Shown: positions 20,302 through 31,341, counted from the first letter of the stretch. The stretch is 64,000 bases of DNA from Haematobia irritans (GCF_050003625.1 NC_134398.1:91301913-91365912); one strand, 5' to 3'. The notes: generated from the sequence alone by a model not told the origin. Numbers and translations: made by a program.

Positions 20302-21639
20302 TTACACAAAATGCAGAACACTCACACAAGAGGTGTTTAATTGATTCCTTTCCGCCGCATCATGACAGCTCATATAGTAGTTATTATACTTCGCACCAAT
20401 AGTTTTTGCAAATTCGCCTATCAGCCAGCGACCCGTTATAGCAGATATCAGAAGTGATATCAGACGTCTTGAGAACACTAGCATATCTAGTGTGCGGTTC
20501 AAGTTTAAATGGGGCCGTATTTGCTTGGTGTCGTTACAACCCTTGCAATTCTCCCATCGAACATTTGCCACCGTGACATCCTTCTCACGCAGTAAGAGCT
20601 TGCAGGTAGCCAAAGACATACCAACAGATTCTAGTTCCCCTGCAATATGTAAGGTAGTTCCTAGCCTTGCTAACTCATCTGCTTCGCAGTTCCCCGGTAT
20701 GTTCCTATGGCCAGGCACCCATATTAGGTGAATATTGTACTGCTCAGCCATCTCGTTGAGAGATTTGCGGCAGTCGATGGCCATTTTCGAGTTAAGGAAC
20801 ACAGAGACCAAGGATTTTATTGCAGGTTGACTGTCTGAGTATATATTAATGCCAACATTTTTTGGAACATTACTTCTTAGCCAATTCGCCACCTCTCTTA
20901 TTGCTAATATTTCAGCATGAAAAACACTACAGTGATTAGATAATCTTTTCGCTATTCGAAGTTCCTGATCTTTAGAATATACTCCGAAACCCACTTCTCC
21001 ATTCAATTTGGAGCCATCAGTGTAGAAATCTATATATCTTTTATTCCCCGGGGTTTGAGTATACCACGCCTGACTGTTGGGAATTAGAGTTTTAAACTTT
21101 TTGTCGAAAAGTGGTTTCGCCAGAGTGTAATCCACTACGTTAGGCACATCTGACATTTTTGAGGGCCGAACTGTGACCGTACATTTTTTCCGCAACCGCA
21201 CAGCCGATGTTGCAGCTGACTGTTTGGCCAAAATGTCTAAAGGCAATAGATGCAGCATGACATTAAGGGAATCTGTTCCTGTCTTACTGAATGCGCCTGA
21301 GATACACAAGCACGCCATACGCTGAACTTTGTCTAAACCTGTCGGTTGCTGAAGTGCCGGCCACCAGACTACAACACCATATAGCATTATAGATCTAACT
21401 ACCGCCGTGTATAGCCAATACACAATTTTCGGTTTTAGTCCCCACTTTTTTCCTATTGCCTTTTTGCACGAGTACAAAGCTATCGTGGCTTTTCTTGCTC
21501 TTTCTTCAATATTAAGCCTAAAATTCAGCTTCCTGTCCATAATAACGCCAAGGTATTTTGCACACTCACTAAAGGGAATTTCAATACCCCCTAAGGAAAT
21601 GGGCCTAACCGTGGGAGTTTTGCGATCCTTGCAGTACAT
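20302..21639 (-). CDS. LINE ORF2 C-terminal part: RT thumb and RNase H
   Basis: A 445-codon open frame. Residues 1-180 hold the end of the RT domain, including L-G-V-I-M-D-R-K-L-N-F and L-Y-G-V-V-V-W-W. RNase H follows at about 200-335 with its acidic set: F-Y-T-D-G-S, H-A-E-I, Y-S-D-S-Q and G-N-C-E-A-D-E-L-A, plus W-V-P-G-H. The C-terminal C-H zinc motif is damaged (C-H-D-A-A-E then a frameshift). In the full element this enzyme copies RNA at a nicked target. The catalytic YADD block is in the neighbouring frame at 21661. The ORF is an internal fragment, so its ATG is not a real start. Confidence 0.85.
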   Translation of the reverse strand: MYCKDRKTPTVRPISLGGIEIPFSECAKYLGVIMDRKLNFRLNIEERARKATIALYSCKKAIGKKWGLKPKIVYWLYTAVVRSIMLYGVVVWWPALQQPTGLDKVQRMACLCISGAFSKTGTDSLNVMLHLLPLDILAKQSAATSAVRLRKKCTVTVRPSKMSDVPNVVDYTLAKPLFDKKFKTLIPNSQAWYTQTPGNKRYIDFYTDGSKLNGEVGFGVYSKDQELRIAKRLSNHCSVFHAEILAIREVANWLRSNVPKNVGINIYSDSQPAIKSLVSVFLNSKMAIDCRKSLNEMAEQYNIHLIWVPGHRNIPGNCEADELARLGTTLHIAGELESVGMSLATCKLLLREKDVTVANVRWENCKGCNDTKQIRPHLNLNRTLDMLVFSRRLISLLISAITGRWLIGEFAKTIGAKYNNYYMSCHDAAERNQLNTSCVSVLHFV

Positions 21640-21660
21640 GACTAGTTCTGTCTGCAGGAT

Positions 21661-22029
21661 TTACCCGAGACCATTATCTTTCGCCCATTTCTCAGTCATC
21701 CGGAGGGCTCTCTGTATAATATCTCTAACTGTTGATGGGAAATTTCCCCTGACTGCTAGCGCCACATCATCTGCGTATGCTACCACTTTTATCCTTTCTG
21801 TTTTTAGGGAAACCAGAAGGTTGTTTATAGCAACATTCCAAAGAAGAGGTGATAGAACTCCGATGTCTAGAAACGCCACGATTGTGTATTCATTGACAGA
21901 TAGTGAGCTTTCAATAAAGCTGACTAGTTCATGCAAAGCGGTCTCAGTAGACCTGCCCTTCGAATATGCATGCTGTCGTTTCGAGAGCAAACTTGAATCG
22001 ACGCTAGTTCTAAGATAAATGCCTATCAT
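21661..22029 (-). pseudogene. LINE ORF2 RT core with YADD
   Basis: It carries V-A-Y-A-D-D-V-A-L-A-V, the RT catalytic motif, and S-P-L-L-W-N-V-A-I-N-N. Compared with copy B, about 115 bp between the G-V-L-S-P motif and the preceding A-F-L-D-I motif are deleted (junction near 21868). One shift separates it from the 20302-21639 frame. Confidence 0.8.
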
Positions 22030-22034
22030 CCTCT

Positions 22035-23049
22035 CCAGAGTCTTAAGTAGGAATGAGGGAAAGCTGATTGGTCGGAAATTCTTCGCACTCGAGTGAGTGC
22101 TTTCCCGCTTTCGGTATGAAAACGACTTTTGTTTCCCTCCACTTTTCTGGAATATATGCTAAGTTTATACATCCTTTATATATCACCGTCAACCAGGGGA
22201 TAATTCTTTCAGTCACTGCTTGTAACTTCGCCGGAGTAATTCCATCAGGTCCGGGGGATTTGAATGGCCCAAAGCTATTTAACGCCCATCTTATTCTAGA
22301 TTCCGATACAATTTCCTCGATAGGAAATTACCGCTGAGCCACTGTGGCACCGCCAGAACATGGTTCAACCGTCTGATTTCCAGGAAAATGTGTGTCCAAT
22401 AGTATCTCCAGCGTCTCCCCACTGGACGTTGTCCAATTACCCTATGATGTTTTAATGAAACCTTTAGCGGAGTTAGTGGATGCTAGAACCTTCCGTAGTC
22501 TGGAAGCCTCGGACGTATTCTCAGTTCTCGCTTGTATTCTCTCAGATTCTTCTTGTAAGCGTCCCAATCCTCAGGAGCTCTGGTGGACTTTGTTTTTTTA
22601 AAGAGCTGCCTGCAGGATTTCCTCATATTACTTAACTCCGTAAACCACCATGGTGGTCGATTTTTTCCCCTTGGCTTCCCTCTAGGGCATGCAGCTTTCA
22701 GTGAGATGTTGAAGGCCTTAGTAATCCTCTCCACTGCAGGTTCGATATCTTGCACAGTGCTCATATATGTCTCTGGTATTTCCGGTATCATCATATCGAA
22801 CGATTCCCTATACCTCTTCCAATAAGCTTTCCTAACATTTGGCGGAAATATGGTCTTTGAAGTACGAACAGCCAATCTGAAACTGATGTAGCGATGATCT
22901 GAGAAGCTATGTTCCCTCAAAACTTGCCACTCAGATATCTTATCATTCAGTTCCGGAGAGGTCAATGTGACGTTCAACACCTCTTGCCTGTTTTTGGTGA
23001 CGAAGGTTGGTGCATTTCCCTTATTGCAAACTACCAGGTTAGTATGCAA
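22035..23049 (-). pseudogene. LINE ORF2 endonuclease C-terminus and linker
   Basis: The upstream end has S-F-S-D-H-R-Y-I, the conserved SDH motif of APE-type endonucleases, and an R-Q-E-V-L-N-V-T-L block. The linker and RT fingers follow in two frames toward 22035. The segment is cut at 23050 by the rosa-like insertion. Confidence 0.8.
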
Positions 23050-23060
23050 AATAAACTCTA

Positions 23061-23830
23061 AAGGGTGGTAACAATTTCAAAGGCCGATGTTGATTTTGAA
23101 TAAAACACAAACTATTTAGGAAATTATTGTAATTTCATTTTATTATGATATATTGGTATTACTCAATTATGTATGGAACAAAATATCGGCCAAATGGGCG
23201 CCGCGACCTCGGTGGCAGACCTTCATCCGATGGTCCAAATTTTCGATGGTGCTGAGGCATAATGGAGGTTCTATGCCGTTAATGTGCCGAATTATCTCAT
23301 CCTTTAGCTCTTGAATTGTTGCTGGCTTATCGACGTACACCTTTTCTTTCAACCCCAAAGAAGAAAGTCCAACGGTGTCAAATCACATGATCTTGGCGGC
23401 CAATTGACATCGCCATTACGTGAGATAACACGGCCATTGAATTTGTTGCGCAAAATAGCCATTGTTTCGTTAGCTGTGTGGCAAGTGGCACCGTCCTGCT
23501 GAAACCACATATCGTCCACATCCATATCTTCCAATTCGGGCCATAAAAAGTTCGTTATCATCTCACGATAGCGAACACCATTCACAGTAACAGCCTGACC
23601 GGCCTCATTTTGGAAAAAATACGGACCGATGAAGCCGCCAGCCCATAAACCGCACCAAACAGTCACTCTTTGTGGGTGCATTGGTTTTTCGACAATCACT
23701 CTTGGATTCTCATTCGCCCAAATGCGGCAATTCTGTTTATTGACGAATCCACTGAGGTGAAAATGTGTCTCATCACTGAAGATGATTTTCTTCGAAAATT
23801 GATCATCCACTGTTGCCATTTCTTGGAACC
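23061..23830 (-). mobile_element. Divergent rosa-like (DD41D) element inside LOA copy A
   Basis: The 3' end is AAGGGTGGTAAC next to TA (23059-23060). The transposase remnants are on the minus strand. The 5' inverted repeat is not found; the sequence grades into an unrelated repeat after about 23830. The encoded protein is clearly related to, but well diverged from, the copies at 11776 and 31342. Confidence 0.7.
23167..23348 (-). pseudogene. DD41D transposase, C-terminal piece after frameshift
   Basis: It continues the previous frame with K-V-Y-V-D-K-P-A-T-I-Q-E-L and ends H-L-A-D-I-L-F. It matches the C-terminal region of the other rosa-like copies (Y-R-N-K-P-A-T-I-P-A-L). Confidence 0.75.
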
Positions 23831-23900
23831 ATTCTGTCCATCCATTTAATTTACATCCAAAACATTGAATTCGGATCACAACTAAAGAAGTGATGTACAT
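23349..23900 (-). pseudogene. DD41D transposase, nuclease domain
   Basis: Motifs are S-D-E-T-H-F-H-L-S-G, V-W-C-G-L-W-A-G-G, Q-Q-D-G-A-T-C-H and L-T-P-L-D-F-L-L-W-G. All three catalytic aspartates are kept, with 41 residues between the last two. A frameshift at about 23355 moves the C-terminal 60 residues into another frame (23167-23349). The N-terminal DNA-binding part is absent. It may represent a second subfamily. Confidence 0.8.
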
Positions 23901-24079
23901 TCAGTGCAACGGCTGTTGAAATGGAGGACTTCCGTCCTATGACAAGCCCATGTTAAATTCATCGCTTTTGCGTCAATTTTGCACCACTTCCGGATCCAAA
24001 AAGAAAATTTTCATTACTTTTTTGTCTAAGTGAGCCTGATACATCGGGCTGCCACATAACCTAACCTAACCTATATCGT
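23831..24079 (+). mobile_element. Repeat ending in the SINE/LINE shared tail
   Basis: The first part matches the inverse of 18050-18210. The last 45 bases (AAGTGAGCCTGATACATC through CCTAACCTAACC) are the 3' tail shared by the SINE at 1003 and the LOA copies. This looks like a 5'-truncated retroposon that landed in or beside the rosa-like element. Confidence 0.6.
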
Positions 24080-24632
24080 CCTTGATACCATCCAACATCT
24101 TGCCGTCGAGGACTTGGTCCGGGAAAACTTTTTTCGCACCTCTGAGTAGACATAGCATTCTCAATTTCTCCCCATTTTTGCTTTGGAACCATACCGTCCA
24201 CTGCTCCTTTATTAATGATAGCCATCACAAGGCTGTCTTTTGCAACTGAGGCCAGCGATCTTTTATCCCGTTTAGAGGATGGCAGTTCATCCGGTGATCG
24301 CTCCCTTTTGCCAGCTTCAAGAATTCATTGAGCCCATTTTAAGGAATCGCTTTGCTTAGCCGACAACGTGCTTGGGTCGACAGATCCTAATTTCTTTAGG
24401 ATAAACAAAGCATTTCTGCATTCTTTGAATCTCTTTCGTGAGGGATTACCTCCTTTTGATGTACCTTAGAAAAGGTTCGACTTTCCAAAGTGTTGCCACC
24501 TGTCGACCCGTCTACAGGTCGACTAATTGGGCCTGACTCTTGGTCACCGCCCAAATTGATAACTTCAGTCGATACCCGTCCACTGGGCCCTGAAGTTAGC
24601 AACCCAGTGGATGACTTTGAATTTCGCTGCAT
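24080..24632 (-). pseudogene. LINE ORF1 remnant
   Basis: It begins at the ATG at 24632 with M-Q-R-N-S-K-S-S-T-G-L-L, identical to copy B. It keeps L-G-G-D-Q-E-S-G-P and R-P-V-D-G-S-T-G-G before frame changes at about 24460 and 24330. The protein is the RNA-binding ORF1 type; the DUF4780-like part seen in copy B is missing. Confidence 0.75.
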
Positions 24633-24809
24633 GGTGGTTTAATTTTCCACCACACGTGAAATTCGTAATAGGTATCTATTACTATGAAATAATCCGCTAT
24701 TAAAAAACACGTCCGTTCAGTTCGACGGTTAGGTTAGACAATATCTATATATGAATTCTATACATGAATTCGAATAAATATGTGGATCAAAATTTCATTA
24801 AAAATTCAA

Positions 24810-24985
24810 AAGATTCGTTTGATATGAAAAAAGTTTAATATGAAATGAAAAAGGTTTCATTTGATTTGTAAAATGTTTCATTCGATTTGAAAAAGGTTTC
24901 ATTTGATTTGAAAAAGGATTCATTTGATTTGAAAAAGGTTTCATTTGATTTGAAAAAGGATTCATTTGGTTTGAAAAAGGTTTCA
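24810..24985. repeat. 21 bp minisatellite, locus 2, inverted
   Basis: About seven units of AAAGGTTTCATTTGATTTGAA are the inverse of the array at 19727-19868. The right flank (GAAGTGAAAATGCTATA) is the inverse of that locus' left flank (TAGCATTTTCACTTC). The two loci are therefore copies of one mobile or duplicated unit in opposite orientation. Confidence 0.8.
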
Positions 24986-25029
24986 TTTGAAGTGAAAATG
25001 CTATAATAAAAAAATAGGTATTCATTAAT

Positions 25030-26270
25030 CATTAATAGCACTAATGTAGTTATCATGCGTTTTTAGTAGTCAGGTGGCAACGCATGTCGTTATATCTTCC
25101 AAAGATAATTGAGTATAACAAGATTAAGCATTGTGCTCTTATAAATAGAAAACAAATGTCAAGGTGTAGAGGGCTATGAGAAAAAAATTGTTTTATTTGT
25201 AAATTTTTTCCAAAGCAGCTCTGCCCAGGAATAAATATAAAACGGCAATATTCACATAAAACCATAATGAATATTCGCTTTAAAATACACATACGTTTAT
25301 TTTTAATTTACAATCGTTTTGGTATTGCTTTTGTGGGTTTTTATTCAGAAATTTATGAAAAAAAAACACAAATGTTATGATATTTTCCAACGCAAACGGC
25401 AGTACATTTGAGAGACACGTCGACGCAAACTTTATGATTTTTTGTTGGCAGAGTCCTCTGGTGCTTCAGTTTTGCTATGACAAGACTGTATCTTCTTCTC
25501 AATTATCTTTGTATCTTCAGAGAGAATAAAAACACAAGAGAACGAAACTGTGAAGCGAAACAGCGTCAGTAGGTGGCAGTCATGAGGAAAATTTCTCTAA
25601 TATCATGCAGTTTTTGTCGGCGCATCTCTCAAATATCATATGGTTTGCGGCGGCATCACGCAGTTCAGTTCGTAAGAAAAATAGGATTTAAAACCTACTT
25701 TGTAATAACAAATGTTCTTATATATAAATCTTTTCATTCCATTAAATTTTTTGAAATTATTTGAAATTATAACTGCCGATGCCTTTATAAACAATTTATC
25801 AAAACAGCGCTTCGACCGCAACGTCGGTAATACCAAAGCTGCAGGCATTGTGCGACATCTATACGGTTGACATTTTACTCACAATATACAATAATTTTAT
25901 AATTAGTCAATATGTTTTGAGATTGGTATTAATTGAACCGGATTGTTTTAGAATATCAAATCTATTGTTATTAAGAATACATCGCTAATCTAACGGATAA
26001 CATCTATTTAATTTCTTGAGCTAATTTTCCACGCATTTTTCATTAAAATAACAAAAGAAAGATGACGATAAATTTACATAATATTGGTAGGTATGAATTC
26101 TGTATGACTATTTCTGCAGTTCTCTTATTTGGTTTAGTATTTAAAAAAATGGCATCAAAACAGGTTGTTTTATGAGAAAATATCTCCCATTTTATACGTA
26201 TTGACATATAATGATATACGAAATAGTGAAAAATTAATAGGCATTGTCCAAAACAAGCATTTTAGAATTT
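25030..26270. other. AT-rich DNA, no gene recognised
   Basis: ORFs of 60-80 codons occur on both strands but none resembles a family I know. A somewhat GC-richer patch at 25400-25870 has no splice-like structure I would trust. Confidence 0.35.
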
Positions 26271-26271
26271 T

Positions 26272-26365
26272 ATCAAAGAGTTAAATAATAATAAATCAAA
26301 GAGTTATCAAAGAGTTAAATAATAATATATCAAAGAGTTATCAAAGAGTTAAATAATAATAAATA
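26272..26365. repeat. 37 bp tandem repeat, about 2.5 units
   Basis: The unit is built from ATCAAAGAGTT repeated twice and AAATAATAATA, and is present more than twice in succession. It ends at the boundary of F2 copy c. Confidence 0.7.
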
Positions 26366-26689
26366 TCCTATTCTTTACTCCCAAACGAAATTTTAGACAA
26401 ACAAAAATCGTTTCTCATTTGATTTTTGCTGTCAGTAAGTTTATTTGGAAGAGAAGTATATACTTTTTGTGATAAAAGTTTATTCTTTACCAGGATGTAA
26501 AAACAAAATTAATAAAGACTAACTCAAAAACAAACAAAAAATAATAATAATCTTTTCTGGCTAATTGCATTTTCCCTCACATTTTTCTCCCTTCCACGAG
26601 TTATTTCAGTTCTTAGCAACGTTTTCTGTAATACAAACAATGTAGAAGAAATTATTCGATTTTATAGTTTTTTTTATTTTACCTTTCGC

Positions 26690-26762
26690 CTGAACGGATA
26701 TTCGAACCGCGTTCCATAGAATTTGTAAGCCAACACACTATTCACTGGGCTACGTAGCTGTT
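26690..26762 (-). repeat. tRNA-like segment in F2 copy c
   Basis: Minus strand: box A-like TAGCCCAGTGAATAG and box B-like GGTTCGAATATCC. It is the same module as 12683-12757. Confidence 0.55.
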
Positions 26763-26872
26763 ATTGTCACCAGTAGACAATTGTCGTTATAAGTTACATT
26801 TATATAGCATAGTTTGCAGCGCCCACGAGCCCATGCAAACATAACATTATTTAACAAAATCATACATTTGTT

Positions 26873-26948
26873 GGCAACGTGGAGCAGTGGTTATCATGTC
26901 TGCCTTGCATTCAAAGGGTCGTGGGTGCAATCCCTGTTCCGACCGAAC
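26873..26948 (+). repeat. tRNA-like segment in F2 copy c, plus strand
   Basis: Box A-like TGGAGCAGTGGTTATC and box B-like GGTGCAATCCC, the latter with a changed T. It is the same module as 11627-11702. Confidence 0.55.
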
Positions 26949-27205
26949 ACAATTTTTTTTTTAATTTACACATTTATATTTATACTATATTAAATTTTTG
27001 TAATGAAACTTCGAAATGTGGGTTATTAAAGATTTACAGTCAGAAAAATTTCTTGATATTAACGAAATGGACTGAGTTTTTGGATAAAATATTATTTTTA
27101 TTGCAAAAATAACAATTTTGTAACAAAAAACTGTTTTTGGTATAAAAGTTTGAAATTTTTGAAGGAATTCAAAAACTCTAACAAAAGAAGAACGTGGAGT
27201 CGAGT

Positions 27206-28087
27206 ACAAATATACATAAATAATTTTATAATATACACATAAATTTATTTTAAATGCATTTCAAACTTATTGTCTTTTGTACTTAATTTTATTTTTACGT
27301 TTAAGGCCGGTATTAAGTTGGCATTGTCGCTCTAAAATGACCCTGGTTTGCCTTTCATTTTAATGAAAATAAACTATTTCAATTGTTTTAGATGCATAAC
27401 TCGAACTTAATGCCCGCTTTTATATTTGAAGGTGGCCGTCAACTTCTCTTGGACTACTTATTAATAAAGAGGAACTAAACTTTGTTTTTATACATTTTAC
27501 TGTTTCCTGCTTTTTTCATTTTACTGTCCCAACTCTAAAAAGAGTATAGAGCCATTTCGTTATTTTTATGAAGATCCCTTTGTAATTTTTGTATATTTTC
27601 CATCGTTTTTCTTAATGTTAATTTCCTTTGCCTGAATATTTTGACTTACTCCTCGTACGTTCCGATTTCTTTTAACGAACCAAGAAAAAAAATTGTGCCC
27701 ATAATGCCAAAATGATAAACAAAACACATGTCCACACATATATAAAATGCTGCTCCCAACGCGAAAACACGTGCTGTTTTTTTCAAATGTCTATTCTCTT
27801 GGTTCTGAATGTCTATTCTCTTTACTCCGAATACTCATGCTAATATTCAAATTAAATAATATTTAGACTTAATAATATTTAAACTTTAGACTTAATCAAA
27901 TTTTTGGCCTTATCATAAAACAGTTTTCCGGAACAACTTACAAGCGGTTTCACAGAAATTGCTCTCTTTTCATTCTCTCGCTGTGTTATGTTGATATCTT
28001 TCGTCAACCCTCCCGGTTTCCATCTCGGTATCTTTCTCTATACTCTCTCTCTCTCTCTCTGTCGCTCTCTGAATAAAATATCTCAAT
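27206..28087. other. AT-rich repeat DNA paralogous to 50760-52320
   Basis: From about 27230 the order of words (ATACACATAAATTTATTT, then ATGATAAACAAAACACATG, then TCTATTCTCTTGG, then GGCTCTCTGAATAAAATAT-like) is the same as at 50770-52320. A (CT)n tract lies at 28041-28072. A short element-like inverted pair, GGTATTAAGTTGGCA and CTCGAACTTAATGCCC, lies at 27308-27415. No gene. Confidence 0.5.
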
Positions 28088-28921
28088 CAGGGCTGCCAAC
28101 AAAATTTTAAGAAAAATCGTCACTTTTTCTCGAAAAAATCGTCATAATCGGCACTTGCTTTTTAAAAATCGCCAAAAATCGGGAATTTAAATAATATTTA
28201 AATAAAACATATGTTTTGGTTAAAAGCGAAGGTATTCATTTCATATAAAGGCACACAATTCTACTATATTTAGTAAATGTTTGTGTTACGGATTCTGAGT
28301 AAGTCATAACCGAAAAGTACGGGAACACCATCCACTAACTATTTGCATATTCTAAATTTCAGCTTCTAAACATTAAAAACCATAAATACATCCAGATTTT
28401 ATATCCTATCCCACATTGTGGTTACTTTGATCTGTAAAAAATGTGCCTACCAGAAATATTGATTATAGACTCCATAAAACATACTGATCGACTCGGAATC
28501 ACCTCCTCGTCCCTTCATCGGTCGGTCTGTCTATGTATTCTTCGCAGGATTCCGGTCGCAATTATTTTGATGAAACTTGGTTCAGTGTTTTTTTGGCACA
28601 AGGACGAACGCTTTGAATTTGGAAAAAATCGGATCAAATTTAGATATAGCCCCCACACACATGTATCGCCCGATTTCAACAAATGGGGTCGTATTGAGCC
28701 TATTTAATAACTGGTCGTCTTCAAATTTAATACAAGATAATTAAGCATCATTAAAGTAAGTAACATTTAATTGAAATCGGTTCAGATTTCGAAATCGCTC
28801 GATTTTCCCAAATTTTTGATCGGAGTAAATATCGTCATTTTCGAGGCAAAAATCGGAAACTGCTATTTTTTGAGCCAAAAATCGTCAAAATGACGATAAA
28901 TCGGCAAGATTGGCAGGCCTG
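28088..28921. mobile_element. hAT-like element, 834 bp, with verified empty site
   Basis: The 8 bp duplication ATCTCAAT lies at 28080-28087 and 28922-28929. Termini are CAGGGCTGCCAAC and the inverse of CAGGCCTGCCAATC. The paralogous sequence at about 52310-52330 runs straight through without the element. AAAAATCG words cluster near both ends. The middle holds a scrap of mini-me-like sequence (28500-28700) with GGTCGGTCTGTCTATG. No transposase. Confidence 0.9.
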
Positions 28922-28929
28922 ATCTCAAT

Positions 28930-29165
28930 ATGTTTACTCGAAATTTGTAAATATATACATGTTTTCATTCACACATATTATTTTTATGAAACATTCATGC
29001 CCCAAATATAATATATTCTAACATATTAACACATGTGTCGCAAACATTTAGTGTTAGTTTAGAAACATTACATGATTGCTATTAAATATATTGTGTTTAA
29101 AAATTCTGCCCGAAACACATTTTGTTTATATGGGAACATATGAAAAACATATTTTTCTAACAGTG
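28930..29165. mobile_element. Family F1 remnant
   Basis: It matches the right half of F1 elements: CATATTATTTTTATGAAACA, then CTAACATATTAACACATG, then GGGAACATATGAAAAACAT. It has a counterpart at 52320-52520. The end with GTG is not well preserved. Confidence 0.6.
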
Positions 29166-30196
29166 TAGTAAAATTTTGATAAGCGACACAAGACTATTCC
29201 ATTTTCCGCAGAGGAATTAGAATAGAATCTAATTCGCCGACACGCCGCTAACCGTCACGATATTCCGTTTCGGATTTTGGGCTTCCCATAAGTTTGTAAA
29301 TATAACCAAGGAGATAGGCGGTAGGCGAAACATTTCTACCGCGACGACAAATACAATAAGCTTGTCGGCGAGAGTTTTTGATGTCAATATAGCATGATTT
29401 TTCATTAATTAATATTGGAGATAAATAAAAACATGTAATTTTTTAGTTTGTTGAGTTATTTTAAGATTGTAAATTTGATAAGCGATGACACGGTATTCCG
29501 TCGCGGATTTTGAGCTTTCCATAAGAAATACTCGTAAACAAGTGCCTACTACCTATCGCTATGGTTATATTTGCACATAAAGCCGTATGCTAGTGTTGGC
29601 AGATTATTTGTGAACCTTACCCCTAAATATTAAAACCCCTAAATTGTTCAAGAATTTTGTTTTTCAAAAATTTTAGGAATGTAAATAGATAAAAATGCCT
29701 TTCCAAATTTAGAGAAAAAATCCTGTCGATACACTTCCACATAAAATGTACATCAATTTATGTTTTTTTGTTCAAATCAAATTAATTAAAATAATATAAG
29801 ACAAAATTCGATTTACAAAGTAGAAAAGTAAACACAAATAATTTAATTATTTCACTTGTAGGAGTAAAATTATGACACGTATCACTTAAGGCATATTTAA
29901 CTCGAAAGAGGTTTTAAGCTATAGAAGTTATCATAGGATTTCTTAAAACATATGTCTATGTCGAACATTGAAAATCGCCTTTCATCAGTGAAAACGGTAG
30001 TATTGCTAATGCCTACTTGATTTATCAAAACTAAATCTATAAAAACAGATTAATTATATCATTATCATAACTTGGTGGGGAATGATTCAATGGAAAAATT
30101 AAAAATGTTTATTTTTGGTGAAATGAATGAATAAAGAAAAGTAACCGTGAAAATCTGCCAATTTAGCGCGATAATGCCAACTTAATACTAGCCTTT
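29166..30196. other. AT-rich DNA, no gene recognised
   Basis: A direct repeat pair (GATATTCCGTTTCGGATTTTG near 29261 and GGTATTCCGTCGCGGATTTTG near 29492), each followed by GC/AG-CTTCCCATAAG-like sequence, shows an old duplication of some 230 bp. The end at 30172-30195 (CCAACTTAATACTAGCC) looks like an inverted end related to MITE-G. Confidence 0.4.
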
Positions 30197-30454
30197 AAGG
30201 TGGGTATTAAGTTTGAGTTTAGCCGCTAAAATCGTAATTTTTTCACGATTACTTTTCTTTTAAAATCATCTTTAAGGAATACATACTTTGTGAAAATTTG
30301 CTTTGTGCTTTTCTCCATCAATAATAAAATTTGCAACAAATATGTATAATAATAAAATTTGCAACAAATATGTATAATTTTATGCTTTTTTCTTACTGAT
30401 TTAGTTTTCACTTTAGCGATTTTAGCGGCTAAACTCGAACTTAATACTCACCTT
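30197..30454. mobile_element. MITE-G, copy 1
   Basis: Terminal inverted repeats of about 33 bp begin AAGGTGGGTATTAAGTTTGA and end with the inverse. A ~30 bp direct repeat AATAAAATTTGCAACAAATA occurs at 30320 and 30351. The same family is at 43172, 42986 (inverted), 59652 and 10914. TA probably forms the duplication. No protein. Confidence 0.8.
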
Positions 30455-30589
30455 TAAGGTGTAAGATATTTTTCCCTAAAAATCCGCCCAAACGTGGAAA
30501 CAAAATTTGGGGGGACCCCAACCTGGCAACATCGCCGTATGTGCACACTCATCACATATACATCTACAATGAAAATTACCACAGGGTTC

Positions 30590-31010
30590 CAAAAAGCGAA
30601 ATTTTATACTCAAAAAGGGGGCGCTAATGCCAAATTAAATTTATTTTAGTTCATGAAAATTTGTTGCACATTTTACTCAAAAATAAATATTTTCCTAAAA
30701 TGGAAGAAGTTTGCTCGAATTGCGTTTATCAGTGTCTCAAATGAGTAAATTTTTCTAAAATTGTACCTGTCTTGAACTTCGTATGGCGCTAAAGACATTT
30801 AACAAATTTTTAAATCCAATTTTTTCTTCAACGTATGAAGTTTTCTTAAACAACTGAAGAAAATCATTATTTTTAATAAATTTTCTTCAATTTGACAAGA
30901 AGTATAAATTTATTTCTAACATGTTGCAATTAGAAAACTATTTTAGTTAAAATTTTCTAAAATAAACCTACATTTTCTTTCATGGTGGGTTCACTTTTTG
31001 TTGGGTATAG
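30590..31010. repeat. Decayed foldback-type repeat related to F3
   Basis: It shares ATGCCAAATTAAATTTATTT and TAGTTCATGAAAAT-like words with 45590-45726. The right side carries TTCACTTTTTGTTGGG. Ends are unclear. Confidence 0.4.
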
Positions 31011-31341
31011 TACTAAACCACAGTTGTACTTTGCAGTATAGTGGACTTTCAGAGATTTCGTTAAAATCCTTTACGAGCCAACTGATATTTCCATATTGAA
31101 AATATACTGAAATCTATGAGGATTTCCACCAAACTCCATACATTTCGCGCCTATTATGAAGAAGATTTCGTGCAAGTGTAAACTTATTGCTGAAGAACCA
31201 ATTAAATTTTTTGGATTGATAGTTCCAACATCACAGGAGTTTCATTTGTGTTTTCATTTTCCGTGCGGACAGTAGTTTTGTTAGCACAGCGTTCATGTTA
31301 TACAGGTTCTATAAAATTGTGCAGATGTTAAAGACCATATA

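Larger units (their letters stand above)
20275..24730 (-). mobile_element. LOA-type LINE, copy A (3' truncated, interrupted)
   Basis: The element reads on the minus strand. The 5' end lies at about 24730, defined by the point where it stops matching copy B (AACCGTCGAACTGAACGG). ORF1 remnants, endonuclease, RT and RNase H follow. The last ~220 bp, including the SINE-like tail, are missing at 20275. A rosa-like element plus another repeat occupy 23061-24079, and the N-terminal endonuclease is gone. RNase H with an APE-type endonuclease places it in the I/LOA branch of non-LTR elements. Confidence 0.85.
26370..27205. mobile_element. Family F2 element, copy c, terminally truncated
   Basis: Reads in the opposite sense to F2 copy b. 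It shares CTCCCAAACGAAATTTTAG, then two tRNA-like segments (26690-26762 minus, 26873-26948 plus), and then AACTCTAACAAAAGAAG. The outer CAC/GTG ends are lost. It has no rosa insertion between the tRNA-like segments, so it provides the empty site for 11776-12643. Confidence 0.7.

Noticed and set aside
20492..22018. Plus-strand ORFs of 80-200 codons
   Set aside because: They are antisense to the LOA ORF2 whose motifs read on the minus strand.
25573..25848. Host exon in the GC-richer patch
   Set aside because: Frames on both strands are short, with no convincing splice sites or similarity.
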